DNA of 64,000 nucleotides from Numida meleagris (lineage: Eukaryota > Chordata > Aves > Galliformes > Numididae), in assembly GCF_002078875.1 (NCBI RefSeq), contig NC_034410.1, positions 44,002,202 through 44,066,201 of the forward strand. The letters run 5' to 3'. The notes under the pieces are model-generated. The model was not told the origin of the DNA. It worked only from the letters and a program-made list of their open reading frames with translations, and did no database searches. The position numbers were made by a program, and so were the translations under genes. This document shows positions 46,144-57,300 of the stretch, one piece after another (within the stretch, counting starts at the first letter, position 1; the number at the start of each line of letters is the position of its first letter).

Positions 46144-47719
46144 GTAAGTATGACTCTCACCTGATGCAATGTGATGGTGACCCTTTGGCCCCTGGTACAT
46201 CAAGGGATCAGGGTAAGGCTGCCAGGCAAAGTTCAGCTGCAAATCCTTGCGGGTGTTTCTATGGTAAAGTGATGGTGGGAGGTCCTGCTCCTCTATTTAC
46301 ATTTCTAAGAGCATATACAGGTCTTAAGCTCCACTTCATAGCCCTGAATTTGTCAAGGGAAATACTGTAATTTTTTTATAAATATCAGAGAAGACATTAA
46401 TGTACAAAAGACCAACAAAGTGCAAGGCAGTTGATATTGACTACTTAAGCAACTTATTTTCAGCTGTGTTCTGTAGATCTGTGTCAGTTCACAACTACTT
46501 TTAAGAAGTAATAAAGCAAGCAAGTGCCAGTGGCTTAAATGTGCTTTACAGAGATCTTAACTTCTGTCTGGAAACATCAAGTTGTCTGAAAATCAAAATA
46601 CAAGTGGCTGAAGCATGCTTGTTCAGAAATACTGTGAGGAACTGACCGGAATGAAGAACAGCTCTGTGTGTCCCAAGCAGAAGCTAACAAACAATCCAAA
46701 GTATTTTTGGGAAAATCTGTAGCATGAAATCTAACCTTCCCCCAAGGAGCAAAGGCTCATGGCTGAATGTGTAGTGAGCAAGAATTGGTTGTGGGGAGCA
46801 AGGCCTGTAGGCTTACAGGGGCACAACCCTGTCCTTTCAGAGAGAACTGGAGATGTGGGCAGCCTTGGCTTTTAGGTCTTTGAGTGAAAGTCAAGAAATG
46901 ACTTGCGATTTGGTGGGCAGCAGGATGTTAAACTCTGTGTGGAGAAATGTACAGCCACAGTGGATCTTTTTGTTTGGTTTTCTGAGTTCAAGCAGCAAAA
47001 CTCACAAGGGAAAATCCCTCTGCCTTGTGTGAGACTTCTGTGTGATTCACACACTTCATTATGCATTTAAAGTCCCATTCCTGACATCCGTCTGTCTTTG
47101 GAATGATTTGGCATTTCCTTGGGGTAGCATCACCTCCAGTGTTTGTGCTTTTTCCCTGACGCTGTACCTTAGTCTCTAATACAACTATACCCTCTCCACA
47201 CTTGCTGCAGAACTAAACCAGGCTATAAAAATAAGTCAACTATGAGTGCATTTCAAAGAAAAAAAGTCATCCATAAAAACAACTAAAGGAGAAAACAATA
47301 GGTACTTTGCCTTATGTTAGAACTGCAGATTGCAGACCAGACAGATGACAATTATTTTTACGTCTGAACACTCTTCCTGTGTGCCCACATGGCAAGCACA
47401 AAATTCTATGTCTGGCTGCAGCCTTTCCCCTTGTTTTTTCTCCCAGGTTACAGATTTGCCGTTTAACACCCTTGAGGTGTTCAGGAAATGCTGCCTTTAT
47501 GTACAGTAGTAGATGCTTCACCCAGCGCTTTGAATTCCAGGCCCCGAGATCGACCCCTTTTGGTACGTGGGACGTGGAGTTCGACCCATTGGTCGGTTTG
47601 GGAAGAGGCAGCTGAGAGGCGGCAGTGGAAGCTTGAGGCCCATGAGCAGACGCCTGGATTTCATCCTGAACGCCTTGTGGGAGCAGGAAGTGTTGGACGC
47701 AGAGGACAGCGACTGGTGA
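45996..47719 (+). CDS. PRLH2: C-RFa / prolactin-releasing peptide 2 precursor (2 coding exons)
   Basis: A 108-aa secreted neuropeptide precursor. Coding exons are 45996-46143 and 47541-47719, joined by A|GC to make Ser50, with GTAAGT donor and ttccag acceptor. Residues about 1-35 form a signal peptide with a hydrophobic core (LVTVYVLVLLVSLSFA). Residues 50-69 are SPEIDPFWYVGRGVRPIGRF, followed by Gly-Lys-Arg. Cleavage at KR and amidation using the Gly give an RF-amide. This is the sequence type of Carassius RFamide and aligns with PrRP-20 of mammals; Arg49 just before it fits the monobasic cleavage site. From Ser39 the peptide would be 31 residues, as in PrRP-31. The acidic C-terminal tail ends in DAEDSDW. 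Known receptors of the family are PrRP-type GPCRs. Mammals keep PRLH, a separate paralogue. Confidence 0.93.
46144..47540 (+). other. Intron 2 of C-RFa/PRLH2
   Basis: 1.4 kb, GT-AG, unique sequence with nothing else recognised. The acceptor's pyrimidine tract is weak. Confidence 0.85.
47541..47719 (+). CDS. PRLH2: C-RFa/PRLH2 exon with mature peptide and stop
   Basis: It begins after ttgaattccag with the last two bases of Ser50, contains the RFamide peptide, Gly-Lys-Arg, a Gly/Ser/Arg-rich linker and the LDFILNALWEQEVLDAED tail, and ends in TGA. An in-frame TGA lies just upstream of the acceptor (47530-47532), so the exon cannot start earlier. Confidence 0.93.
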
Positions 47720-48105
47720 CGGCCGTGTCCCAAGGCACTGACCTAAACTCTGCTGTCTGAATTGCCCCTGCCCTGCACCTCAGGGCTCTGCTTTAGCCCG
47801 GCAGTCCTATGCTGCTCCTCTCTCTGCTCCTCCTGCAAGTTCCTTCAAGAAGAAACACATTCAGGATGCAGGTAAAAGACAATGCATTGACACCAGCAGT
47901 AAGTGTAACTGTAGCTTTAAAAAGTGTTTCTTGCCTCTTTCACCTTCACCATTCCCTTCTCTGAGCTGTGAGGATGCTGTGCACTGTAACATTACATTTA
48001 CCCAAAATCCAAAGAGCTCCTGTGCTGGGATTTAAACTCAGCAGTGTTAGTGTACCATTAAACCTTCCTGTCACATTTTAAAGTCAATGGCTGTTGCTGT
48101 GTAAA

Positions 48106-48111
48106 AATAAA
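48106..48111 (+). terminator. Candidate poly(A) signal of C-RFa/PRLH2
   Basis: AATAAA 386 bases after the stop and the first canonical hexamer on this strand. A CR1 insertion begins about 255 bp further on. Confidence 0.6.
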
Positions 48112-48365
48112 AAGCAGTGGTTGGACAAAAGAAAAAAGGCTCTCACTAATGTTTAATGTACCTGCATCAACGGCATGAAATCTGTAGCTTTTATGCAGAT
48201 TGTTAGCAGTCACTTGTGGGAATGCAGCCCTGAACTACGCTCTGGCCTTTTATGATTATTGCTGTGCTGCTGAAGATACATTAATGAACAAAAAGGAGCT
48301 TCTGTCAAAGATAACTATCTTCTCTCTGCTGAAGGACAGAAAATTAAAAAATAATAATTATTTAA

Positions 48366-49146
48366 AAAATGCAAGGTTTTGCACTTGGGTCAAGATAATC
48401 CCGAATATGTACACAAACTAGGAGAAGAAATCCTTGAGAGTAGCTCTGCTGAGAAGGACTCAGGGGTCCTGGCTGACAAACAATTTAACATGAGTCAGCA
48501 GTGTGTATTTGCATCCCAGAGGCTAATGGTATCCTGGGCTCCATCAAAAGAGGGGTGACCAGCAGGAAGAGGGAGGTGACTGTTTCCCTCTACTCTGCCC
48601 TCATGAGGCCCCGGATGGAGTACCGCATCCAGGCCTGGGGCCCCCAACACAGGAAGGATGTGGGGCTTTTGGAGAGGGTCCAGAGGAGGACCGTGAAAAT
48701 GATCCAAGGGCTGGAGCACCTCTCCTGTGAAGACAGACTAAAGGAACTGGGTTTATTCAGCCTGGAAAAGAGAAGGCTGTGGGGAGACCTGATTGCAGCC
48801 TTCCAATATTTAAAGGGCATTTATAAACATGAGAGAAAACAACTTTTTACATGGGTAGACAGTGATTGGACAAGGGGGAATGGTTTAAAACTAAAGGAGG
48901 GGAGATCTAGATTAGATGTCAGGGGGAAGTTTTTTACCGAGGGAGTGGTGAGGTGCTGGAACAGGCTGCCCAGAGAGGCTGTGGATGCCTCGTCCCTGGA
49001 GGCGTCTAAGGCCAGATTGGATGGGGCCCTGGGCAATCTGATCTAGTACTTGATCTAGTGGTTGGCAACCTTGCCTGTGGCAGGGGGGTTGGAACTTGAT
49101 AGTCCTTGAGGTCCCTTCCAACCCAAGCCACTCTATGATTCTATGA
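48366..49146 (+). mobile_element. CR1 LINE, 3' half with tail
   Basis: It starts with the CKVLHLG-like region (atgcaaggttttgcacttgg). The 181-codon frame at 48501-49046 then reads [40 protein letters not shown] and RCWNRLPREAVDASSLEASK. The copy ends with cactctatgattctatg. It is the least damaged CR1 frame in the window but lacks the endonuclease and most of the reverse transcriptase. Confidence 0.93.
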
Positions 49147-52100
49147 AAATTGGCTAATTAAACTCTTCAGAGTAGTTTTGTGCCTACTGCAGGTAGGCGT
49201 GTGCTGTTATCCAAAAGAGATAAGGGCCTAAATGGTCTGATGCCCTTTAAAACCATGTTGTTGTTTTTAAGAACATGATCTGATCAAGCTAAAGCCACTC
49301 TCTGAGCACCACAAACAATGTACTAATGGCAACATTGGTCCACATCAATAAGCCTTGTGTTGTGGCTTAATACGCATGTTTGCCATGGTAATTAACTTTG
49401 TTATACTCATTTTAGAAGTGTTATTTGCAGTATGTTTAATCTTGATAACTACTAGCAGCAAGACTATTCAAATGCAGTTTAATCTATGGCACGCATCCAG
49501 AAAAGACAACTTACAATTCAGCTAATGAACGATCGTTAATGAGTCATGCTGCAGATGACAAACTAGAATGAACTCGCATTCCTAGTTGTGTTTTGTTAGA
49601 ATTACTACTAAAATTTAATAACGGTTGAATTAATTATAGCAGATAACTCAACTCTGGTTTCTGTTTGTGAGTGGTCTGTCAGCGAGGTATGGATGCTCCA
49701 CCTCACTGGAGAATGACCTGAACTGGAGGTCTTAGGGAGTATTTCTCCCTTCAGCTGAGCAAGGGGACTCTCAGTTGCCCATCTGCATTTAACCAGGAAT
49801 GGGTTGTTTGCGGTGCGGCAGTATGGGTAGAGCGTTTCCTGACCAAAGGGCACATAAATCCACACCACAGAGGAGAACTTTTGCGTTTTCTTTATGAATC
49901 AAGTCCTTGGAAAGGAATTTTTTTTCATAAATTGCTTTTACTCTTATAATTTCTCTTGACAATAATTCTTGGTGAGTATGCAGATAACAACAACAAGGCA
50001 AGCTTAATATTCACTCAGACTTAATCAAATTGATCATACTGCCTCCATTTTACCCGTTAAAATATTTTCATTTATAAAAATTAATCTAAATATAAATATT
50101 AACACTTAAGATTGAAATCACTTGATGACAAAATAATCCTTTGTGTGCTATAACGTATGCTTTTATGATTTTTTTAAAACAGTAAATTATATCTTTGCAC
50201 ATATTTGGCACAATAAACATTTGTAAAAATTCAAATGCCATATAGCAGGTGGGATTTTTTTCTTCTTTTTTTTTCTTTTTTTTTTTTGCAATGCCTACAC
50301 AGTACACATTTTTCTGTCAAAGAAGACTGAATATTTTAACATTGTAACACGATAATAGTTGCTTTTCATGCCTCTTAAGGAAAACAACCTATTCCAAACT
50401 TTGTTGGCTTGTTTAAATCACACTAACAGAACAAAAGGCAAAGAGTTATTCTATTAAAATTAGTCATTTCTGCATCATACACAATATTGGTTATAATTAT
50501 TAGACGAATATGTAGACCAACCACCAGTAATGACATTTCATAACACACATACCTGCGTTAACCAGAACCTGGGAATGTATTGTATACATAACACGAGAAC
50601 AGTCAAGGGAGGAGGAGGAGACTGCGTAACAGAAAATTCCTAGGCATCCTACTCTGTTTAATCTCCTTTACTGGATTGCATATATAAATAAAATCTATTT
50701 TTACATATGTACTTATATATTAAACAGAGCGGGCCAAATTCTGCCCTCACATCTGTGCAAACCAGTTCCAGAGAACTAGTATTGTGTGAGAGTAAGAGAA
50801 GGCGTAATTTCACCCAGAACAAACGTATCGAGCCAGATCTTCGGCAGGTGGAAACTAATTAGAGAGACGGAGGAACACTTATGTCGCCTGGGTGGGAAGG
50901 TGGCTGTAGATATTCTGACATATCCCTACCTACAGCTGGACAGCAGCACACTGACAGGCTAAGCTTCAAATATTGGTGGCGGATATGTGACTGGAGCTGT
51001 CTTCCCAGCCATCCCACTCAGCCCTTTCTTAACAGCCCCACCTGCCCCCTAGGCCCCGCTGTATTCTGAGAATTAGCCAGGTTTTGCTCAGGACAGAGAG
51101 ATCTCACCGTAGGAAGGTGTTCTCTGACCCTTCATGCTGAGGGGGAACTTAGCAATTAATGTTCTCCTTCACAGCACGACTCACATCAGCCCAGTCTGTA
51201 TATGTGTACCTGCACTGCGTTGTGTGGAATATAAAAGTTTCACTGGCCTAACACTTACCTCCTCTAACTACACCCCAGAACAAAAAGTAACTGCAAATTG
51301 GCAAGGCCCTCCCAAGAATGGGTGAGAGGGACACCTTGTAAGCAGCATCTTCCCTCCTGGGCATCCGTTCAAAGGCCTTCCAGGGTTTGGCACACATTTC
51401 TAGGGTCTCAGGAAAGGAAAGAAGAAATCTTGTGATTCACAATCCAATTCAGAGTGGTCTGATCAGAGCAGGCACCAGTGACAGGCCCTAGGTACCACAC
51501 CACATTGGCTATGGATGGGTAAAGGAAAAGACATCTGGACTGCATTTGTCCCCTCCTCAGAAAAGACAAGTGGCAGAAGGGAATCTCTTACGGGTTGCAG
51601 CCACCTTACAGCCACCAGCCAGCTAGCAGAGATCTCACCCACAGTGCTTTTACTTTCCTTCTCCAATCTTAAAGATTTGGTCAGAATTGATTCTGAACTA
51701 CAGCGTGGTTGGACACCATCCAGCGGACAATGATACCAAGAGGAATGAGACAGACAAAGGTGGTGGTTTCACAACAGTACTCAGATGTGTCCAGATGCCA
51801 GGATTGTAACCCAGCAGACATCTGGTCCACATGCGCTGTGTACCACCAATTCATGGCTCACCATGACATCCACGTTCCCCAACAGCAGAACGCACAGCTC
51901 TGGAGCTAGAACCTTAACTCTGCCAAAGGTACTCTGAGTGAACAGAGAAGTCTTTGCACATCGCATCTCCTCCCACCTGCCTTGTCAGAACTTCCACTGG
52001 CTCCTGGGGAGCAGTTAGGTACATGGATCCTCCGCTCCCACCAAGCAGCTAAAAGCAGCATATGCTGCACAGAGTTGTTCTTATTGCTTGACAAGACAGA

Positions 52101-52530
52101 TGCCTACATGAATAAGAGGCCAGCAAATGTGGATCACAGGTCTGCTTTGTTCACTCTTTCTGTATGAAATATTGGCCTATAACTGTGATTGACTGAGTGT
52201 ACAAAAACATACTGCAGTTTAAAGACGACATACTTTAGTACAATCAATGGGGAGAAAAAGTGCATCTTAAAATGAGGAGCCTTGCTTTTGAAACTCAGCG
52301 TCCCTTCTAGAGTCTTGTGAGAACTTTAAGGCAGAGTTTCCTTTAGCAGACCACAATGCTGAAGACTTGGACAGCTTTCTCAGTGAGGTATCCAAACGAA
52401 GCCCTATAACTGAGGCATTGTGGGTTCTTGAGGGTCCATTTTCAGCTGGACATACACAATGGCTGTTAAGTAAAGGCACTCTAGTGTACAGCCTTAGGCA
52501 GTGTGTTATTGGCAGTAGAGAAGTCAAAGT
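49147..52530. other. Intergenic and MYRIP 3' UTR
   Basis: No coding exon is seen. The right part should be the MYRIP 3' UTR on the minus strand. I could not place its end: I noticed no AATAAA near the stop, and an ATTAAA variant lies near 50657 on the minus strand. A/T-rich sequence with homopolymer T runs occurs near 50258-50287. Confidence 0.4.
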
Positions 52531-52563
52531 TTAGTACATCACAGCAGATCCTATAGCAGGTTC
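52531..52563 (-). CDS. MYRIP: MYRIP last coding exon
   Basis: Only 11 codons, EPAIGSAVMY and TAA, after the acceptor CCCTCTCTGTTCCAG. The tail is shared with mammalian MYRIP. Confidence 0.9.
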   Translation of the reverse strand, partial: EPAIGSAVMY

Positions 52564-54367
52564 CTGGAACAGAGAGGGACAAGGAAGAGAGAAACATCAG
52601 CAAAACACAAAACAAGCCTGCTGAAGGGAGCCAGATCCTTCTCCTTCTCACCTCCTCACTTCTCTTCCAGATATCTAATGGGAAACTGCTTAGGGACAGT
52701 TAACATTTTTTTTTCTTATCCATCTACAGCAGAGATGATCGACAGTTGTGCAGTGAAACTTATTTGTTCAAATCCTGCCTTGCCAACATGCGGCCTGGCC
52801 ACTCTTCAAATATCACTTATGCTACCTTTGAATATTTCTCAGAAATCAGTGTAATTCAAGGTTACCCTCAGCTGTAGAGTTACACTGTGCAGTTGGTGCT
52901 GGGAGGGCCTGAACTGCAGGACCACTACTTTATTTCTTTACTTTAAATTAGCATAGCACCTCATTATTTACCTGACAGCTGGCATACATTCCTAGAGGCT
53001 AACACTCAGGAGCAAACAGCTGCTATGTGCTGGTCGTGTATAGTCTGACAGCTTCCAACACACTGGCCACAATCGGTTAGAGCAACCTAAGCAGTGTATT
53101 ATTTTTCTTCACGCTATTAAGAGAAGTTTTGTGAAGATGTTGAAATATATCTACCTACACTGGTATATCTCTATTTAACTCCTTTTAATAGAAGCTTTAA
53201 AAACATTTGTTTTGGTTTTACCATTAAGTCCTTGGCAGTGCTTTTCCTCTCTTTAGTTCTTTGCGTTAGAGATCCTTGAAGCATGAAGTTTCTGTTAAAT
53301 GTTCTGACAGTGGTAATTGGAGAACCATCTATTTTTTCACCTGGGAAAAATACAAAGAGGGAGATTTTTCACATAACAGACTGAAGCCAAGGTAGCAATA
53401 CTCATGAAGAATCACAGCTTCCAGAGAGAGAAAACTTCCCCAAGGACAAATAAGAAAAGCTGGATTTAATTTAGATGGAAAGCAGCTTGCTGTGATACTG
53501 GAAGTTTACTATAAAGTCTGAGGCCATGTCAAACATTGGAATTACACAAGAGTAAAACAAGGTGAAGCAGGACCTAGAATTGTCAGAGATAAAGGAAGGG
53601 AAGAAAAGAGAACTGTATTTTACAAAATTAATTTACAGCCATACTCTAACATACCAGCAACATCTCTGAGCCTGGTACCATGGACTGAATTCAGTAGGCA
53701 TAGTCTTTAAGAAAGCAACTGTGGGCTGTGCAGAGTGGCAAGTGCCTATTGGTAATTAGCACTGTGACTGCTTGCCCCTCACAGCCTAACCCTGCGCGCT
53801 TGGCAGCAGCAGCCTAACTTCTGCAGGACAAGAATTCAGCATGCCTTTTGCTTCTGCTCCTGATAATTTGCCACTGTCATATCATCTGCTGAAAGACGGA
53901 GTGGTGATGCTTTATGTACCGAATGCGTACTTTATTTTTGCAAGTGCAATGGTAAATGAAGAGGGTGGACACATCTAGGCTTTCTCTGTTCATTTTGTAA
54001 CTTAATCTTGCCCCTACTTTGTTGAACTGTACATTACACTGAAACTTCTAAGGAGGGACTACAAACATAGCATAGGAACAACTTAAGTGTACCTTTTATT
54101 GGTGGAGCTGGAAGTTTCCTCCTCTGCTGTCTTGAGGTGTCAATAGTATGCATCTGAAAGCAACACAAACACATTACTCAACTCCATTAAGGAAAATGAG
54201 GCAAGACTTGCCCAATGTATTTTTGAATACCACATAATGTTCGGGCACCTGGTTTGTTTGCTTTTGATCCCGTTTTCTTGTCAGGCGAACACATGGAGCC
54301 ACGTTCAAGCCTGCAACAGTGAGAGCTGATATTCTGCTCTCAATATCTGAAATCTTCAAAGAAAATA

Positions 54368-54398
<31 letters not shown>

Positions 54399-57300
54399 TG
54401 GGGAGGGGGAAAAAGAAGTTTGAAAATTACTATGGATGCCACTACTAAAATATATCCCTCCCCCCAGTCACATCTTCTTTAATCAAAAAGTACAAACAGA
54501 CGGCTGAGCTCTTCAGCAACTCTGACACTTTGCTTTCCTGTACACTTTAGTCCTGATGTCAAAAGGGGGTTAATTTGTTAGTAAAGATGAAGGAAAAGAG
54601 CAATCCAACCTACCGTGCGACTCCAAGGAAAAAGCATTTTGCTCCTTTTGAGGAAAAAAAGAAAGGAGAGAATCCCCTGACTACCATCTCCAAATTACTG
54701 CTAGCTATACTTCCAGGTTCATTCAAGCTGTGCTTTTCTAAGGCTACATTCAAATAACAACTATTTGGGACACATTTCATAATTCAAAATTAATTTCAAC
54801 CATGCACAAAGTACATCCGCTGTCACAAAATGCAAATGTTTGATCTTGAATATTTGTTGTAAGTGACAGGCATGCTAAACACAAACATGCACAAATGCAA
54901 GTACCGCTATGTAAAAACATTCAGTGGCAAACAAGTTATTAGGAGAAATAAAAGGCTAGGGAAGCAAACATAGGGGGAAAGTAGGCTGATGAGGAGACCA
55001 GTGGAAACATATGTCACCCAAAGGGAAAGAAGTGTCAGAGAAGTGAGACGCTGGCTGCACATGTAATCTGATTCCTGATTTATGACACCTGATGTGTTTA
55101 TTCTGTAGAGGGCCTTCAGTCCAACTGCAGGTTATCTTTTTGTCATCCTGCTCCCATAGCTCAGGCCTCTCCCCTCCTCTCTTCTCACTTACATTAATGT
55201 ATGTAGCAGAAATTACTGACCAAGGCCAATGAGGCCACTGCCAGTTTGCCATCTATTTCAGCACTGCACTTCTGACATCAGGGCAGTGTCAAACTGTGGG
55301 CTTTGAGCACGCTTGCACTGAGCAAAATAGGCATCCTCTTGCTGAGGCTGGCAGGGGCCTGCTGGAGGGCCTCGCATGGCACGGCCCAGTCAGTAAGCAC
55401 TGTAGCACACTACTACCCATGTAGGCCATGTTCAGCTTTCTGCACCGGGCCGTGAAGTTCTCCTTGCAGCCCCAAAATATCAGGAGCCCGCTAGAGAGAC
55501 ACTAGGCCACAGAGCACAGGAGCCTCTGCCTTTTGCTGGGCTGTGCATGGATCAGCAGCCAAATCCCAAGGCAGACTTGCGAGTGCTGAGCTCTGCCCTT
55601 GGCCTTTTGAGGTAGATCGACCCTGGCTTCTCTAATACAGTGCTCTACAATCTGCTGATTAGAAGAACTACCCAAGGCTGTATTTGCAGTCAGACAACAG
55701 TCACACATGTGACAGCACACCACATGAGCTGTATGGGAGTGAAAAGCAAGGACAGAATTACAGTAACATGCTGCTACACTCCTGTCTGAAAACAAGCTGA
55801 GGGAAGAAACAAATACGGTACATCTGTGCTGAGTGACATGTCTCAGCTGTGCTTTGCTCAGCTCCTGTGACGCAGTCATGTATCCTTGGACTGAGAGTTT
55901 GCTGCAGTATAGGAGAATATTGCAAAGAAGTGTGCGCAGATGGAAGGGAAGCGTGGGGGAAGGCGGCATGAAGCGGCGAGTGGCGAGGAGCCGCCGTCCT
56001 CACCTGCAGCTCCGCATGATGCACCTGGGCAGCTGCTGTGGCCACCTGGTCCTCCAGCTCGGCCAGCTCTGATTCTGCTGTCACGCTGCTGATCTGCCGC
56101 GCCGCATCCTCCAGGCTGCTCAGCTGCCCCTCCAGGCCATACACCGTGCCGGCCGTCAGGTACACCTGTGGGGCCAAGGGGGGACAGGGGCAGTGATTCC
56201 TGTTCTGTGAGCACAGAGGTTCTCCATGACACCTCCGAGCTCCCCACTTCGCTAAGTCACTGCAAGTAGGTGCTGGCAGAGGTAAATCATTTGGGAATAA
56301 TCCAAAACCAACATCCATAAAGAGAAGGGACGAGTATGAGGCAGCTGAGCTCCAAATTCCAGAGGTGCTACAATGATATGCCAAAACAGACTTGTTCTGG
56401 ATTCATTAGCAAAAAAAAACCCACACCAAACCAAACCACAAAAGAACGCTGACAAGTTTCCTTTTTAATTTTTGTCATTCAATTTTACAACAAAAACTAA
56501 AGCCTGCAAGGTGAAGTCAACAGATCACACCTCGTGTAAAACCGTGTTTATTGAAACAGCGACTTCAGTATTTATTCACACTCAATGCATTCTGGTAATC
56601 AAAAACTGTGCAAGAATAACTGACCAGCATCATGTGGCTATTAACTTCTTATAGAATAACGGTGCTCAGATGAAGAACCTAGTTCTCCATCCCACTCGGG
56701 TCTCACTCAAATATGCAGCAGCCAAAAACTTTGCCATCTCCTGGCAAATTTCTGGCCACTCTGTGACTTTACAGGTCTGAAGTGGTGGAGAATGTCTAGA
56801 TTAAGATTTAACTGTTTAATCTTATTATTTTTATTTTGCTGTTGGTTCTTAATGGCTTGCAAGAGATTTTTCTTCTTTGTATTAGTTGTTTCAAGGCATA
56901 AATGTATATACGTGTATATGACTTTGCCAAGAAAGAAATTCACTACGTCTTGTATGAACTGCATCTTGTGAGGCAACAATGTAACTGCAGGCAAGAAATC
57001 CTTGAAAAATGTACTTAGAACAAATAAGTGACCTGATTTAACACTTTTGCTCAAGTACTTAGAGACAGATGTGGACCCTGAAGTTAACATTCTGATGTAA
57101 ATATAAATGTTCTTGCTTTTGTGGGTTTTAATTATTCTTTCCATTTACTTCAGTGATATGTCTTTACGGTGTAATGTATAACAGCCACTTCAGATTAATA
57201 GGTTCTTTTCTTGATTTATCTATTATATCTAAAAGCTCAAAGAAAGAAGAAAAAGAACAGTATAACAAGACATCTCTTTAGAAAGCGACCACAAAATCCA

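Noticed and set aside
45996..46370. 124-aa unspliced secreted protein
   Set aside because: It reads through a consensus GTAAGT donor into intron and loses the RFamide peptide.
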